The notes beneath the pieces were generated by a model. It made no database searches and was not told the DNA's origin. It saw only the letters and a program-made list of their open reading frames with translations. Below are positions 40,512 to 48,132 of a stretch of DNA of 52,140 bases, piece after piece (the first letter of the stretch is position 1; the number at the start of each line of letters is the position of its first letter). The stretch lies in NCBI GenBank assembly GCA_027064845.1, contig JAMOPC010000159.1, positions 1 through 52,140 on the forward strand, written 5' to 3'. This DNA is from Desulfurococcales archaeon. Lineage in GTDB: Archaea; Thermoproteota; Thermoprotei_A; Sulfolobales; Desulfurococcaceae. The position numbers and the translations under genes were made by a program.

Positions 40512-41021
40512 TTAGCTACTTGTTTCTTCTTGGAGTTTCTTGAATGGACTTGTGGGCGCATAATCAACTAATTCTTCTTCTTCACGAGACACAATGTATC
40601 CAGGAGAAGTAACTCTTCTACCTGCTATTGCTATGTGTCCGTGAACTATTAGTTGTCTAGCTTGATGTATCGTGCGTGCAAGACCTTTCTTATATACTAT
40701 GGTTTGTAGTCTTCTCTCTAGGAGATCTTCTACTGTTAGGCTGAGTACGTCTTCGAGGGTAGCGTTTTCGGGCAATAATCCCATATTGTATAGTTTCCTA
40801 AGCATCGCTTTTTCTACTTTTTCACGTATTTCTTTTGGAGCAGCTAATAGTGAGCGGGCTTGGTGCCTGAATTTCCTAATAATTGTCTGGGCTCTCCATA
40901 ATTCACGCTTATTTCTCAGTCCATAAGTACCTAGGAGTTTTAGTTCTTGGATTAGGACTTCTTTTCTCCATGGATGTTTAGGTCCTTCCCACTTCTTCCT
41001 GGGTTTCTTCGGGTCACCCAT
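40512..41021 (-). CDS. rps4: Small ribosomal subunit protein S4 (uS4)
   Basis: The 169-residue archaeal S4 starts GDPKKPRKKWEGPKHPWRKE and includes YGLRNKRELWRAQTIIRKFRHQARSLLA. The S4 RNA-binding domain (LLERRLQTIVYKKGLARTIHQARQLIVHGHIAI in order) is followed by RRVTSPGYIVSREEE. GGGGTGA precedes the ATG. This primary rRNA-binding protein lies between S13 and S11. Confidence 0.97.
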   Translation of the reverse strand: MGDPKKPRKKWEGPKHPWRKEVLIQELKLLGTYGLRNKRELWRAQTIIRKFRHQARSLLAAPKEIREKVEKAMLRKLYNMGLLPENATLEDVLSLTVEDLLERRLQTIVYKKGLARTIHQARQLIVHGHIAIAGRRVTSPGYIVSREEEELVDYAPTSPFKKLQEETSS

Positions 41022-41043
41022 CCTTATTCACCCCTCTTTAGGA

Positions 41044-41499
41044 TTATCTTCTCTTCTTCCTTACACCAACGGTTAATCCTAGTCTTCCAGTTGTGCGTGT
41101 ACGCTGTCCTCTTACCTTTAATCCGAGTGCATGACGTATACCGCGCCAGCTCTTAATCTTCTTTTCTCTCTCAATATCTTGTTTCACATAATATATTAGC
41201 TCTGCACCAATTAAGTGCATGTCCTTTCCGGTGGTGTAGTCTTTTCTTCTATTTAGAACCCATCTAGGTATGCCATAGTTTAAGGGATTCGCTAGTAAGT
41301 CTTCTATTTTCTTAATCTCTTCTTCTGTTAAGTAGCCAATTCTCATTTCTGGATCTATTCCAAGTCTTCTACATATTCCATAGGCTAGGTTGACTCCAAC
41401 ACCCTTGATCTCCGCTAATCCATAAGCAGTTTTCAAGCTACCATCAATATCTGTGCCAGCTATACGTACGATATATTTAAACGTCCTGCTAGTGCTCAA
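41044..41499 (-). CDS. rps13: Small ribosomal subunit protein S13 (uS13)
   Basis: The 151-residue protein has YIVRIAGTDIDGSLKTAYGLAEIKGVGVNLAYGIC, GYLTEEEIKKIEDLLANP, YGIPRWVLNRRKDYTTGKDMHLIG and the C-terminal SWRGIRHALGLKVRGQRTRTTGR. TTG 41499 is the start, with GGTGATG about 9 bases upstream. It is the first gene of the S13-S4-S11-RpoD-L18e-L13-S9-RpoN operon. Confidence 0.97.
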   Translation of the reverse strand: MSTSRTFKYIVRIAGTDIDGSLKTAYGLAEIKGVGVNLAYGICRRLGIDPEMRIGYLTEEEIKKIEDLLANPLNYGIPRWVLNRRKDYTTGKDMHLIGAELIYYVKQDIEREKKIKSWRGIRHALGLKVRGQRTRTTGRLGLTVGVRKKRR

Positions 41500-41605
41500 A
41501 ACTATGACATCACCCTATGTATTCTCTGTAAGCAAATTATTTTACTCCTCTACCAATACGATAAAAATTTCCTATTATAAGTTTATCTCATAATTGTAGT
41601 TGTTG

Positions 41606-41672
41606 GGTTCAGGAGGGGCGAAAAGCTTCATCTCCTTATGGATCGTTTCCCTAAAGCGCTTCATCATCTCCC
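41606..41672 (-). ncRNA. Candidate C/D box sRNA 3
   Basis: On the minus strand the order is C box ATGATGA (41661-41667), an internal guide AGCGCTTTAGGGAA, a degenerate D' (ACGA), a C'-like AGATGA, the guide AGCTTTTCGCCCCTC and D box CTGA (41609-41612). Length is about 60 nt. A clear TATA-like TATATATAG (minus strand) centred near 41696 is about 24 bases upstream of the C box side, supporting an independent gene. It lies between S13 and the divergent ferritin-like gene. Targets were not identified. Confidence 0.72.
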
Positions 41673-41749
41673 ATGAAATAGTTATTAATAGCTATATATA
41701 TCCTAAACTTTTGAATGATAAGTTCTAAACTCGTATATGGTGTACGGAA

Positions 41750-42040
41750 ATGTTTGGAATAAATCCTCTCCTATTAACACGTAAAGAAGAGTTATCTAAA
41801 GAAGAACTAGCAGAAGCTATTAGGATAGCAATTATAGCAGAATTAGACGCTATTAACTTCTATGAACAACTCGCTAGATCAGTGAAAGATGAAAAAATAA
41901 AGAAAGTATTCCTAGACATAGCTAGAGAGGAAAAAACACATTTCGGCGAGTTCTTGACACTCCTTGAAATGCTTGATAAAGAACAAGTATCAGAGCTTAA
42001 GAAAGGACAAGAAGAAGTAGAAGAACTCATGGGTAAATAA
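41750..42040 (+). CDS. Short ferritin-like (EncFtn/rubrerythrin-type) protein
   Basis: This 96-residue two-helix protein has iron ligands E31 in IAELDAINFYEQLA and E61/H64 in REEKTHFGEFLTLLE. The 30-residue and 3-residue spacing equals that of encapsulated ferritin (E32, E62, H65). Such proteins need to oligomerise to build a complete di-iron site and act in iron oxidation or peroxide protection. No encapsulin shell gene is in the window and no encapsulin targeting peptide is visible in the tail (ELKKGQEEVEELMGK). GGTGTACG precedes the ATG. A rubrerythrin-like single domain is the alternative. Confidence 0.85.
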   Translation: MFGINPLLLTRKEELSKEELAEAIRIAIIAELDAINFYEQLARSVKDEKIKKVFLDIAREEKTHFGEFLTLLEMLDKEQVSELKKGQEEVEELMGK

Positions 42041-42060
42041 ACAAGTTTTTATATGGGTGG

Positions 42061-42146
42061 CGCCGGGGGCGGGATTCGAACCCGCGCGCCCCGTATGGGG
42101 CACTGGCTCTCCAGGCCAGCCCCTTAGGCCGCTCGGGCACCCCGGC
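42061..42146 (-). tRNA. tRNA-Ser(GGA), no intron, encoded CCA
   Basis: On the minus strand, acceptor GCCGGGG (42146-42140) pairs with CCCCGGC (42068-42062), with discriminator G42061 and CCA at 42060-42058. The anticodon stem CTGGC/GCCAG encloses loop CTGGAGA, anticodon GGA. The long variable arm (TGCCCCATACGGGGC) marks a class II serine tRNA. The T arm is GCGGG TTCGAAT CCCGC. No intron is present. Length is 86 nt without CCA. Confidence 0.97.
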
Positions 42147-42303
42147 ACGTAGAAATGCTATATTTTAGTATTTTTGTTTGGTGTTATATTGGTTATTCTC
42201 CAAGGAATACTGACTCCCTCAGCTGGTGTATTTAGGTAAGAAGATCTCATTCATAAATAATATAGTTCAAGTAAGTGAATTCTAGGAGTTATTATAGAAA
42301 ATT

Positions 42304-42621
42304 TTAGAGCTCTATCTCCATCCATATTTCTGGTGGTACTCTTACTCTGATTAATTGTTTCATTACTCTCTCATCAGCTGCTATGTATAATAGTCTCTTG
42401 TGGATTCTCATTTCCCATTTTTCCCATTTCTTTTTGCCTTCACCATGTGGGAGCTTAAGTGTTCTAACAACTAGTCTCTTTGTCGGTAATGGTATGGGTC
42501 CTGACATTTTCACGCCTGTTCTTTTAACAATATCTGTTATCTTGCTTATGAACTCATTAAGTATGTTTATATTTGTGCTCCAGATCTTTATTTTTACCAT
42601 TCTCGGTGAAGACATTTTCAT
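42304..42621 (-). CDS. rps10: Small ribosomal subunit protein S10 (uS10)
   Basis: The protein has 105 residues from ATG 42621 behind GAGG. Segments VKIKIWSTNINILNEFISKI, GPIPLPTKRLVVRTLKLPHGEGKKKWEKWEMRIHKRLLYIAADERVMKQL in order, and RVRVPPEIWMEIEL match archaeal S10 throughout. An alternative start ATG at 42615 is possible. It follows EF-1alpha in the same orientation, the usual archaeal str-operon order, but with a gap of 115 bases. Confidence 0.95.
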   Translation of the reverse strand: MKMSSPRMVKIKIWSTNINILNEFISKITDIVKRTGVKMSGPIPLPTKRLVVRTLKLPHGEGKKKWEKWEMRIHKRLLYIAADERVMKQLIRVRVPPEIWMEIEL

Positions 42622-42736
42622 CAATGCCTCGTTTACTTTTTCCTCGGTTCTTTCTGTGAGGTGATTAATAGTTTAAGGGGTTGAAAAACTTATTTTCTTT
42701 ATTGAATAGGGGTTTGTGTAAAAATCTATGGTGTGA

Positions 42737-44053
42737 TTACTTTGCCTTTATCTCTATTTTCATAGGCTTGACGTCTACTACTACTCCGATTCCTATGGTC
42801 TTACCCATGTCTCTCATAGCGAATCTTCCTAGTGGTGGGAACTCGCTGTACTTTTCGACTACTAATGGTTTAATTGGCTTGAATCTTACTATTGCAGCGT
42901 CACCCATCTTGATGAACTGTGGGTTCTGTTCAACTACTTTGCCTGTTCTTGGGTCTAGTTTGGCCTGGATTTCTACTATTCTGCATGCTACGCTTGCTGT
43001 GTGTATGTGTACTACTGGTGTGTATCCTACTGTTATTGCTGTTGGGTGCCATATGATGAATACTCTAGCAGTGAATTCTTCAGCTACTGTTGGTGGGTGA
43101 TCTAGGTGTCCTGCGACGTCTCCACGTCTAATGTCTCTCTTAGATATGCCTCTTACGTTGAATCCTATGTTGTCACCGGGTTCTGCTTTCTCTATTCTTA
43201 CGTGGTGTGTCTCGATGCTTCTTACTTCTCCTACCTTGGCTGGTGGCATGAATACTACTTTGTCGCCTACTTTTAGAACACCTGTTTCTACTCTTCCTAC
43301 TGGTACTGTACCAACTCCTGATATAGCGTATACGTCTTGTATTGGTATGCGTAATGGCTTGTCAACTGGTTTCGGCGGTGGTTCTAGCATGTCTAGTGCT
43401 TCTACTAGTGTTGGTCCATCATACCATGGCATGTTAGGTGATCTCTCGATTAGGTTGTCTCCAGTCCATGCTGATACTGGGATGAATGGTATCTTTGATA
43501 TATCGTATCCTAGGCTCTTCAAGAACTTTCCTAGGATAGTCTTGATTTGTTCGTATCTCTTCTGACTCCACGGAGGCTCTGTTGCATCCATCTTGTTTAC
43601 TGCTACGATTAACTGGTTAATACCCATGGTTTTTGCTAGGATTGCGTGCTCACGTGTTTGTCCTTCTGGGCTCATTCCTGCTTCGAATTCTCCCTTTCTA
43701 GCACTTACTACTAGTAATGCTGCGTCAGCTTGGCTGGCTCCAGTGATCATGTTTTTGATGAAGTCTCTGTGTCCGGGGGCGTCAATGATTGTGAATATGT
43801 ATCTTCTTGTCTCGAATTTCATGTAGGTTAATGCAATTGTTACTCCTCTTTCACGCTCTTCTTTGAGTTTGTCGAGTAGCCACGCAAACTTGAAGCTCTC
43901 TTTTCCTCTCTTCTTCGCTTCTTCCTCTAGTGTTTGTAGTGTTTTCTGGTCTACTAGTCCGAGCCTGTACAATATGTGTCCTACTAGTGTACTCTTACCG
44001 TGGTCTACGTGTCCAATCACTACTAGGTTAAGGTGTGGTTTTTCAGAGCTCAT
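42737..44053 (-). CDS. tuf: Elongation factor 1-alpha
   Basis: This GTPase delivers aminoacyl-tRNA to the ribosome. The 438 residues include G1 GHVDHGKS (14-21), the RGVTIALTYMKF effector region, G3 DAPGHRDFIKNM, G4 NKMD, the tRNA-binding domain II (VGRVETGVLKVGDKV) and the C-terminal barrel. Length and sequence agree with what I remember of Staphylothermus EF-1alpha. GGGAGGTAG precedes the ATG and a good TATA box lies about 60 bases upstream, so it probably has its own strong promoter in addition to any read-through from S7. Confidence 0.97.
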   Translation of the reverse strand: MSSEKPHLNLVVIGHVDHGKSTLVGHILYRLGLVDQKTLQTLEEEAKKRGKESFKFAWLLDKLKEERERGVTIALTYMKFETRRYIFTIIDAPGHRDFIKNMITGASQADAALLVVSARKGEFEAGMSPEGQTREHAILAKTMGINQLIVAVNKMDATEPPWSQKRYEQIKTILGKFLKSLGYDISKIPFIPVSAWTGDNLIERSPNMPWYDGPTLVEALDMLEPPPKPVDKPLRIPIQDVYAISGVGTVPVGRVETGVLKVGDKVVFMPPAKVGEVRSIETHHVRIEKAEPGDNIGFNVRGISKRDIRRGDVAGHLDHPPTVAEEFTARVFIIWHPTAITVGYTPVVHIHTASVACRIVEIQAKLDPRTGKVVEQNPQFIKMGDAAIVRFKPIKPLVVEKYSEFPPLGRFAMRDMGKTIGIGVVVDVKPMKIEIKAK

Positions 44054-44109
44054 TTTTCTCTACCTCCCAGGGATACATGTTCTGTAATCAACTAGATATG
44101 TATCTACCG

Positions 44110-44122
44110 TATTTATATTAAT
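44110..44122 (-). promoter_or_regulatory. Probable TATA box of EF-1alpha
   Basis: On the minus strand ATTAATATAAATA lies 57-69 bases upstream of the EF-1alpha start codon, with a following AT-poor leader. This predicts a strong promoter internal to the S12-S7-EF-1alpha gene group. Confidence 0.5.
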
Positions 44123-44284
44123 TCGTGTCGTTTGCTAGAATAGTAATTTTATACAAGTATTTATAAAGCTATCCGATAATCGGTGGGAAGAATAAATAGA
44201 TTCTGCTTATCCATAAATACAAGTATATATGTGTAATTCCATGTATTGATGACGAATAATTTTGTCTTCTGTGATAAAAACTCT

Positions 44285-44878
44285 TTATCTGCTGCTTAGG
44301 GCTATTCTTTCTATTTCTTCTTTCCTTTGTATAGCATAGCTTCTTGGGTCATTGTTAGCGGCTAAGATTATTTCTTCAGCTAAAGCCTCCTCGATCGGAA
44401 GCGGGTTATTGAATGCCTTATTCCTTGCTCCTTCTGTTAAGTGTTTTAATGCTAAATCGACTCTTCTCTGTGGAGCAATATCTACTGCAACATGATATAC
44501 TATACCACCGTACATGATTCTGGTTGTTTCTTCTCTAGGAGCAGCATTTTCTATTGCTCTAACAAGAACTTGAATAGGATTCTCGCCTGTCTTCAAGTAA
44601 ATGAGGTCAAATGCTTTCTTGACAATATTGTATGCTAAGTGTTTTTTACCCATGTTCCTGCCGGGTCTCATAACTTTATTTATTAATCTTTCAACAATTG
44701 GGACTTCTGCTTTACCAAATCTGCGGTGTTCGTGTCTTCCACCAGTATGTGGTAAGAACACCGGTTTTAAACATATATATCTTTTAAGGCCTGGGTCTCT
44801 AACTACTATGTTATCATAACTCCATTTACCGAATAATTTTATTTCAGTAACTTTCACAACTACGCTTTCATCAACCAC
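44285..44878 (-). CDS. rps7: Small ribosomal subunit protein S7 (uS7)
   Basis: The 197-residue archaeal S7 includes IKLFGKWSYDNIVVRDPGLKRYI, the archaeal FLPHTGGRHEHRRFGKA, PIVERLINKVMRPGRNMGKKHLAYNIVKKAF in order, APREETTRIMYGGIVYHVAVDIAPQRRVDLAL and the C-terminal RSYAIQRKEEIERIALSSR. It is read from the same strand as S12 but is separated from it by the plus-strand BFN-domain gene, which is unusual for the str operon. A TATA-like sequence for its own promoter is probable near 44950. Confidence 0.96.
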   Translation of the reverse strand: MVDESVVVKVTEIKLFGKWSYDNIVVRDPGLKRYICLKPVFLPHTGGRHEHRRFGKAEVPIVERLINKVMRPGRNMGKKHLAYNIVKKAFDLIYLKTGENPIQVLVRAIENAAPREETTRIMYGGIVYHVAVDIAPQRRVDLALKHLTEGARNKAFNNPLPIEEALAEEIILAANNDPRSYAIQRKEEIERIALSSR

Positions 44879-45066
44879 TATGCATCACCATTATTCTCTG
44901 CATAACCAAAACTATTAAGTCCCCCTTAAAACTCTTACGTAGTATGTGGTTAATAATTGTACGTTATAGGATGTATTGTAAAAGGTAAATTAAGGTGTTT
45001 TGGTCAATACGATATACGTAAAAACTTGTCTTGACTATTTGAAACATAGTAGGGGATGTAATCAAG

Positions 45067-45597
45067 TTGGAAGAACTCTTACTTGTTGAGGAAGTTGTTG
45101 CGGAAATAATTCCTGGAGAATTCATTTATACTAGGATAAGGTTTAGGCTCGAGGATGGAAGATACTTCTACCTCTACAATATTCCATTCGATATAGCAAT
45201 AGCTCTTAAGAAAATGAATGGAGAGGAAATAGAAGATGATAGAGAAAGATTAATGGATATATTGATGAGCATGCCTGAAGTCTTAGAGATTCTCGGTAGG
45301 CATTTGAAACGTGTAATAATAAATGATATTGACTATAAGACGGGAGCATATAGTGCTATAGCTGAGTTTAGTGATGGAAATATGTATGTTAGGAGAAAAA
45401 TGGTTCCTAGCCATGCTGTTTTCTTAGCTAAGCTTGTTAATAAACCGATTTATGTTAGAAGTGAATTAGTTGATCAGCAGGAAGAGTTCCGAGGGTATAG
45501 AATATTGGAGGATGAATATGATACAAGGTATGAACGATACGATGAACAAAGCGATGAATTCGCAGAAGATGAGTATGAAATAGATGATTTTATCTAA
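45067..45597 (+). CDS. Bifunctional-nuclease (BFN/DUF151) domain protein
   Basis: This 176-residue protein has the DUF151 pattern: IYTRIRFRLEDGRYFYLYNIPFDIAIALKKMNGE, LMSMPEVLEILGRHLKRVIINDIDYKTGAYSAI, then the conserved MVPSHAVFLAKLVNKPIYVRSELV (family consensus: DARPSDALALA..PIYV). Plant and bacterial members cleave DNA and RNA. A very acidic C-terminal tail (from about 140: EDEYDTRYERYDEQSDEFAEDEYEIDD) is added here. TTG 45067 follows GGGGATG. It sits between S12 and S7 on the opposite strand and overlaps the S12 3' end by 8 bases. Confidence 0.85.
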   Translation: MEELLLVEEVVAEIIPGEFIYTRIRFRLEDGRYFYLYNIPFDIAIALKKMNGEEIEDDRERLMDILMSMPEVLEILGRHLKRVIINDIDYKTGAYSAIAEFSDGNMYVRRKMVPSHAVFLAKLVNKPIYVRSELVDQQEEFRGYRILEDEYDTRYERYDEQSDEFAEDEYEIDDFI

Positions 45598-46033
45598 CAG
45601 GTTTCTGTTTCTTCCCTAGATATAGTGCTTTTAAGGAAACTCCATTAACCATTATTACTTTATATCTAACTCCCGGAATGTCACCCATAGATCTTCCTCT
45701 AGGCCCTCCTATACCTTCAATGATTACTTCATCGTGTTCATCAATATAGTTTATTCCACCGTCAAATGGAACAAAAGCTGTTACTACTTTACCGTTCTTA
45801 GCAAGTTGTACTCTTACACATTTTCGTACAGCTGAGTTTGGCTGTCTTGCTTCCACACCAACTTTTTCCAGGACAATCCCTCTAGCCATTGGCGCTCCTT
45901 CTAATGGATCGTGTTTCTTCTTTAACCCTAGCATTTTTATCTTGAATTCTCTCTGACTCCACCTAAACTTTAACCTCTTTTTTCTCAACTTTCTAGCAGC
46001 AAATAATCCATTGGGTGCTTTTTTACCAGCCAT
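45590..46033 (-). CDS. rps12: Small ribosomal subunit protein S12 (uS12)
   Basis: The 147-residue protein includes RKLRKKRLKFRWSQREFKIKMLGLKKKHDPLEGAPMARGIVLEKVGVEARQPNSAVRKCVRVQLAKNG in order, FVPFDGGINYIDEHDEVIIEGIGGPRGRSMGDIPGVRYKV and the basic end KKQKPVR. The PNSA decoding-centre loop is intact. It follows NusA by 78 bases. The 3' end overlaps the convergent BFN gene. Confidence 0.96.
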   Translation of the reverse strand: MAGKKAPNGLFAARKLRKKRLKFRWSQREFKIKMLGLKKKHDPLEGAPMARGIVLEKVGVEARQPNSAVRKCVRVQLAKNGKVVTAFVPFDGGINYIDEHDEVIIEGIGGPRGRSMGDIPGVRYKVIMVNGVSLKALYLGKKQKPVR

Positions 46034-46111
46034 TCCATATCATCCCGATTCTGTTTGTCTTTGAACCTACTAATCGAATTTCTTACTCCTCTTTAAAAAC
46101 TTACCTAGTAT

Positions 46112-46561
46112 TTAAGCTATTATTACAGCATCTATATCAAAGTATCTCTTAAGTATTAGTTTTGCTCGCGAAACGTTTTTGCCTCCCTTACCAATAGCTA
46201 TTCCTTTATCACTTGGTTCAACACTTACATAAACAACTTTTTTGCCTCCTGGCCTGTTTGCTACTCTTACTTCTCTAACTCTTGCCGGGGTTAACGCATA
46301 TCTTACCTGGTCTTCTAAGTTATCACTATAACCCACTATCTCGATATTCTTTCCTAGGATCTTTCTTAGTTTCTGTACATAAAGTCCTCGAGGACCAACA
46401 GCTTTCCCTACTTCGTCAGGGTTTACTAAGAAAATTATTCTCTCGTTTTCATCATCAACGATACAGTCTCTTACATGTACTCCTGTTAGCTCATGTAGTA
46501 ATGCCATGTATCGGAACTCTTCTGGTGTTAGCTTTATTGAGCGATTACTTCTCTTGCTCAC
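46112..46561 (-). CDS. nusA: Archaeal NusA-like KH-domain transcription factor
   Basis: This 149-residue two-KH protein has VNPDEVGKAVGPRGLYVQKL (KH1 GxxG motif) and VEPSDKGIAIGKGGKNVSRAKLIL (KH2). It lacks the S1 and bacterial N-terminal domains, as usual in archaea. GTG 46561 overlaps the L30e stop as GTGA, with GGAGGAG just upstream, so the two are translationally coupled. It probably binds RNA during transcription of rRNA or stable RNAs. Confidence 0.94.
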   Translation of the reverse strand: MSKRSNRSIKLTPEEFRYMALLHELTGVHVRDCIVDDENERIIFLVNPDEVGKAVGPRGLYVQKLRKILGKNIEIVGYSDNLEDQVRYALTPARVREVRVANRPGGKKVVYVSVEPSDKGIAIGKGGKNVSRAKLILKRYFDIDAVIIA

Positions 46562-46881
46562 TCACTCTCCTCCTCCATAACTATGTCTAAAATATTTGAT
46601 TGTCCGGGATCAACTATGGCCATTGCGGCTACGCTGAATGGTTTTCCAGCAAGTGTTCCTAATTCTATATTTGTTCCAGGGAACTTATATACTGGGATGT
46701 TTGAGAGCTTTGCATAGTATTCTATATCTCTCTTGAGTTCTGGTGGCGCGTTTGCAGCTATTACTACTAGTTTAGCTTTTCCATGTAGTACTAGTTTTAG
46801 TGTTTTCTTGCTTCCCAAGACTACTTCTCCTGTTTTTATAGCCATTTGTAAAGCGCGTACGAAGTCTATTGTTGAGACCAT
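46558..46881 (-). CDS. rpl30e: Large ribosomal subunit protein L30e
   Basis: This 107-residue protein of the L7Ae/L30e kink-turn-binding superfamily has DFVRALQMAIKTGEVVLGSKKTLKLVLHGKAKLVVIAANAPPELKRDIEYY in order, IPVYKFPGTNIELGTLAGKPF and a C-terminal strand. GGTGATAAG precedes the ATG. Its end overlaps the NusA start by 4 bases. It is part of the rpoB-rpoA1-rpoA2-L30e-NusA-S12 operon. Confidence 0.96.
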   Translation of the reverse strand: MVSTIDFVRALQMAIKTGEVVLGSKKTLKLVLHGKAKLVVIAANAPPELKRDIEYYAKLSNIPVYKFPGTNIELGTLAGKPFSVAAMAIVDPGQSNILDIVMEEESE

Positions 46882-46887
46882 TTCTTA

Positions 46888-48132
46888 TCACCTGCTCTTC
46901 TCTATGACCGCTTCAATGTCTTCTTCTTCCTCTTCCTCTTTAGGTGTGTAGGGAGTCATATATATTTCTACAATTCCTGTTCCAAGTGGAACTTGTTGGC
47001 CTATTATAACGTTTTCTGTTACACCGAGTAATGGGTCTATGGCTCCCTCTGTTGCGGCTTCTACTAGTTTCTGTACTGTCATCTCGAATGTTGCTCTTGC
47101 TAGAACACTTGGTTTTTCACCTGCAATACCCATTCTTCCTACTTGTCTTATTCTCCCAGTCCACGTCATTATGTCCGCTAGTATCATTATGTGTCTAATA
47201 TCCACGTCTAGACCTTGGTCTTCTAGAACTTCTTTTATCTCTCTAATAATAGCTGCTCTAGCTGCTTCTATTCCTAGAATTGCTTCTATTTCAGCTATGT
47301 TGTTTGTATAAATTCTTCTATAATCTACTCCTGGTACTTTCATTACTTCCGCTAAGTTGCTTCCCTCTGCTACTAATACGTATTCATCTCCTCTTTTCTG
47401 TATGATTACTTTTGTTATTCCCTTAATTCCCTTGATCTTTGCATTTGCTATTTTTGTTCTTATCTTTTCTATTTTCGTGTAATCTACTTTTTCTGGTCTC
47501 AGCTCGATATGTACTGTGTATGGGTCTTCGGGGTCAACGTAGACTTTTCCTAGTCTTAGTTTTTCTAAAACACTTACAACATCTTCTACTTTTACTCCTT
47601 TATCACTGAGCATTTCAGGGTCTAAGATTATGACTGCTCCCTCATAGGGATCCACGTTTATTTCCTTGGATACATTTTCTATTGTTGTACTTTCTATCTT
47701 CCTGGCCACTTCTTTAGCTTTTTCTTCGGAGTATTTATACTCATCTGTAAGAGGTATTTCCATAATAGGGGTGCCTGGTTTCTTTCTAGCATCTACTATT
47801 TCTATTAATCTTGGTAGACCTAGTGTTACGTTGAATTCTCGCACACCAGCGTAGTGGAATGTACGTAGGGTCATCTGGGTTGATGGTTCTCCTATACTTT
47901 GTGCAGCGACTGTTCCAACGGCTTCTCCAGGTTCTACTAGGCTTTTCTCATACCTATTTATTGTCTCCTCAATGATCTTCTCTAGTTCTTCTACTGTTAG
48001 TCCTTTCTCCTTGTATTTCTCAATTATTTTTTCACGTGTTTCATTATATACTAGAGTACTTACTCTTCCTCTCAGTTTTTCTTCTAGGATTCTATCTATT
48101 TGTTTTATTGAACGTATTTTGCTCTTGCTCAT
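46888..48132 (-). CDS. rpoA2: DNA-directed RNA polymerase subunit A'' (Rpo1C)
   Basis: This C-terminal part of the largest subunit carries the trigger-loop and clamp. From ATG 48132 it has 414 residues: PGEAVGTVAAQSIGEPSTQMTLRTFHYAGV (trigger loop) early, then VNVTLGLPRLIEIVDARKKPGTPIM-type sequence (here NVTLGLPRLIEIVDARKKPGTP), and near the end PSVLARATFEMTVQKLVEAATEG. The start overlaps the rpoA1 stop as ATGA. The acidic tail is EEEEEEDIEAVIEK. Confidence 0.96.
   Translation of the reverse strand: MSKSKIRSIKQIDRILEEKLRGRVSTLVYNETREKIIEKYKEKGLTVEELEKIIEETINRYEKSLVEPGEAVGTVAAQSIGEPSTQMTLRTFHYAGVREFNVTLGLPRLIEIVDARKKPGTPIMEIPLTDEYKYSEEKAKEVARKIESTTIENVSKEINVDPYEGAVIILDPEMLSDKGVKVEDVVSVLEKLRLGKVYVDPEDPYTVHIELRPEKVDYTKIEKIRTKIANAKIKGIKGITKVIIQKRGDEYVLVAEGSNLAEVMKVPGVDYRRIYTNNIAEIEAILGIEAARAAIIREIKEVLEDQGLDVDIRHIMILADIMTWTGRIRQVGRMGIAGEKPSVLARATFEMTVQKLVEAATEGAIDPLLGVTENVIIGQQVPLGTGIVEIYMTPYTPKEEEEEEDIEAVIEKSR

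Noticed and set aside
42190..42280. CTGA motifs on both strands between tRNA-Ser(GGA) and S10, considered as a C/D sRNA
   Set aside because: No C box closer than an imperfect ATGAATGA, and no guide-length spacing.
44224..44282. A TGATGA followed by CTGTGA on the plus strand, considered as a C/D sRNA
   Set aside because: The spacing is only about 25 bases and there is no CTGA or internal box pair.
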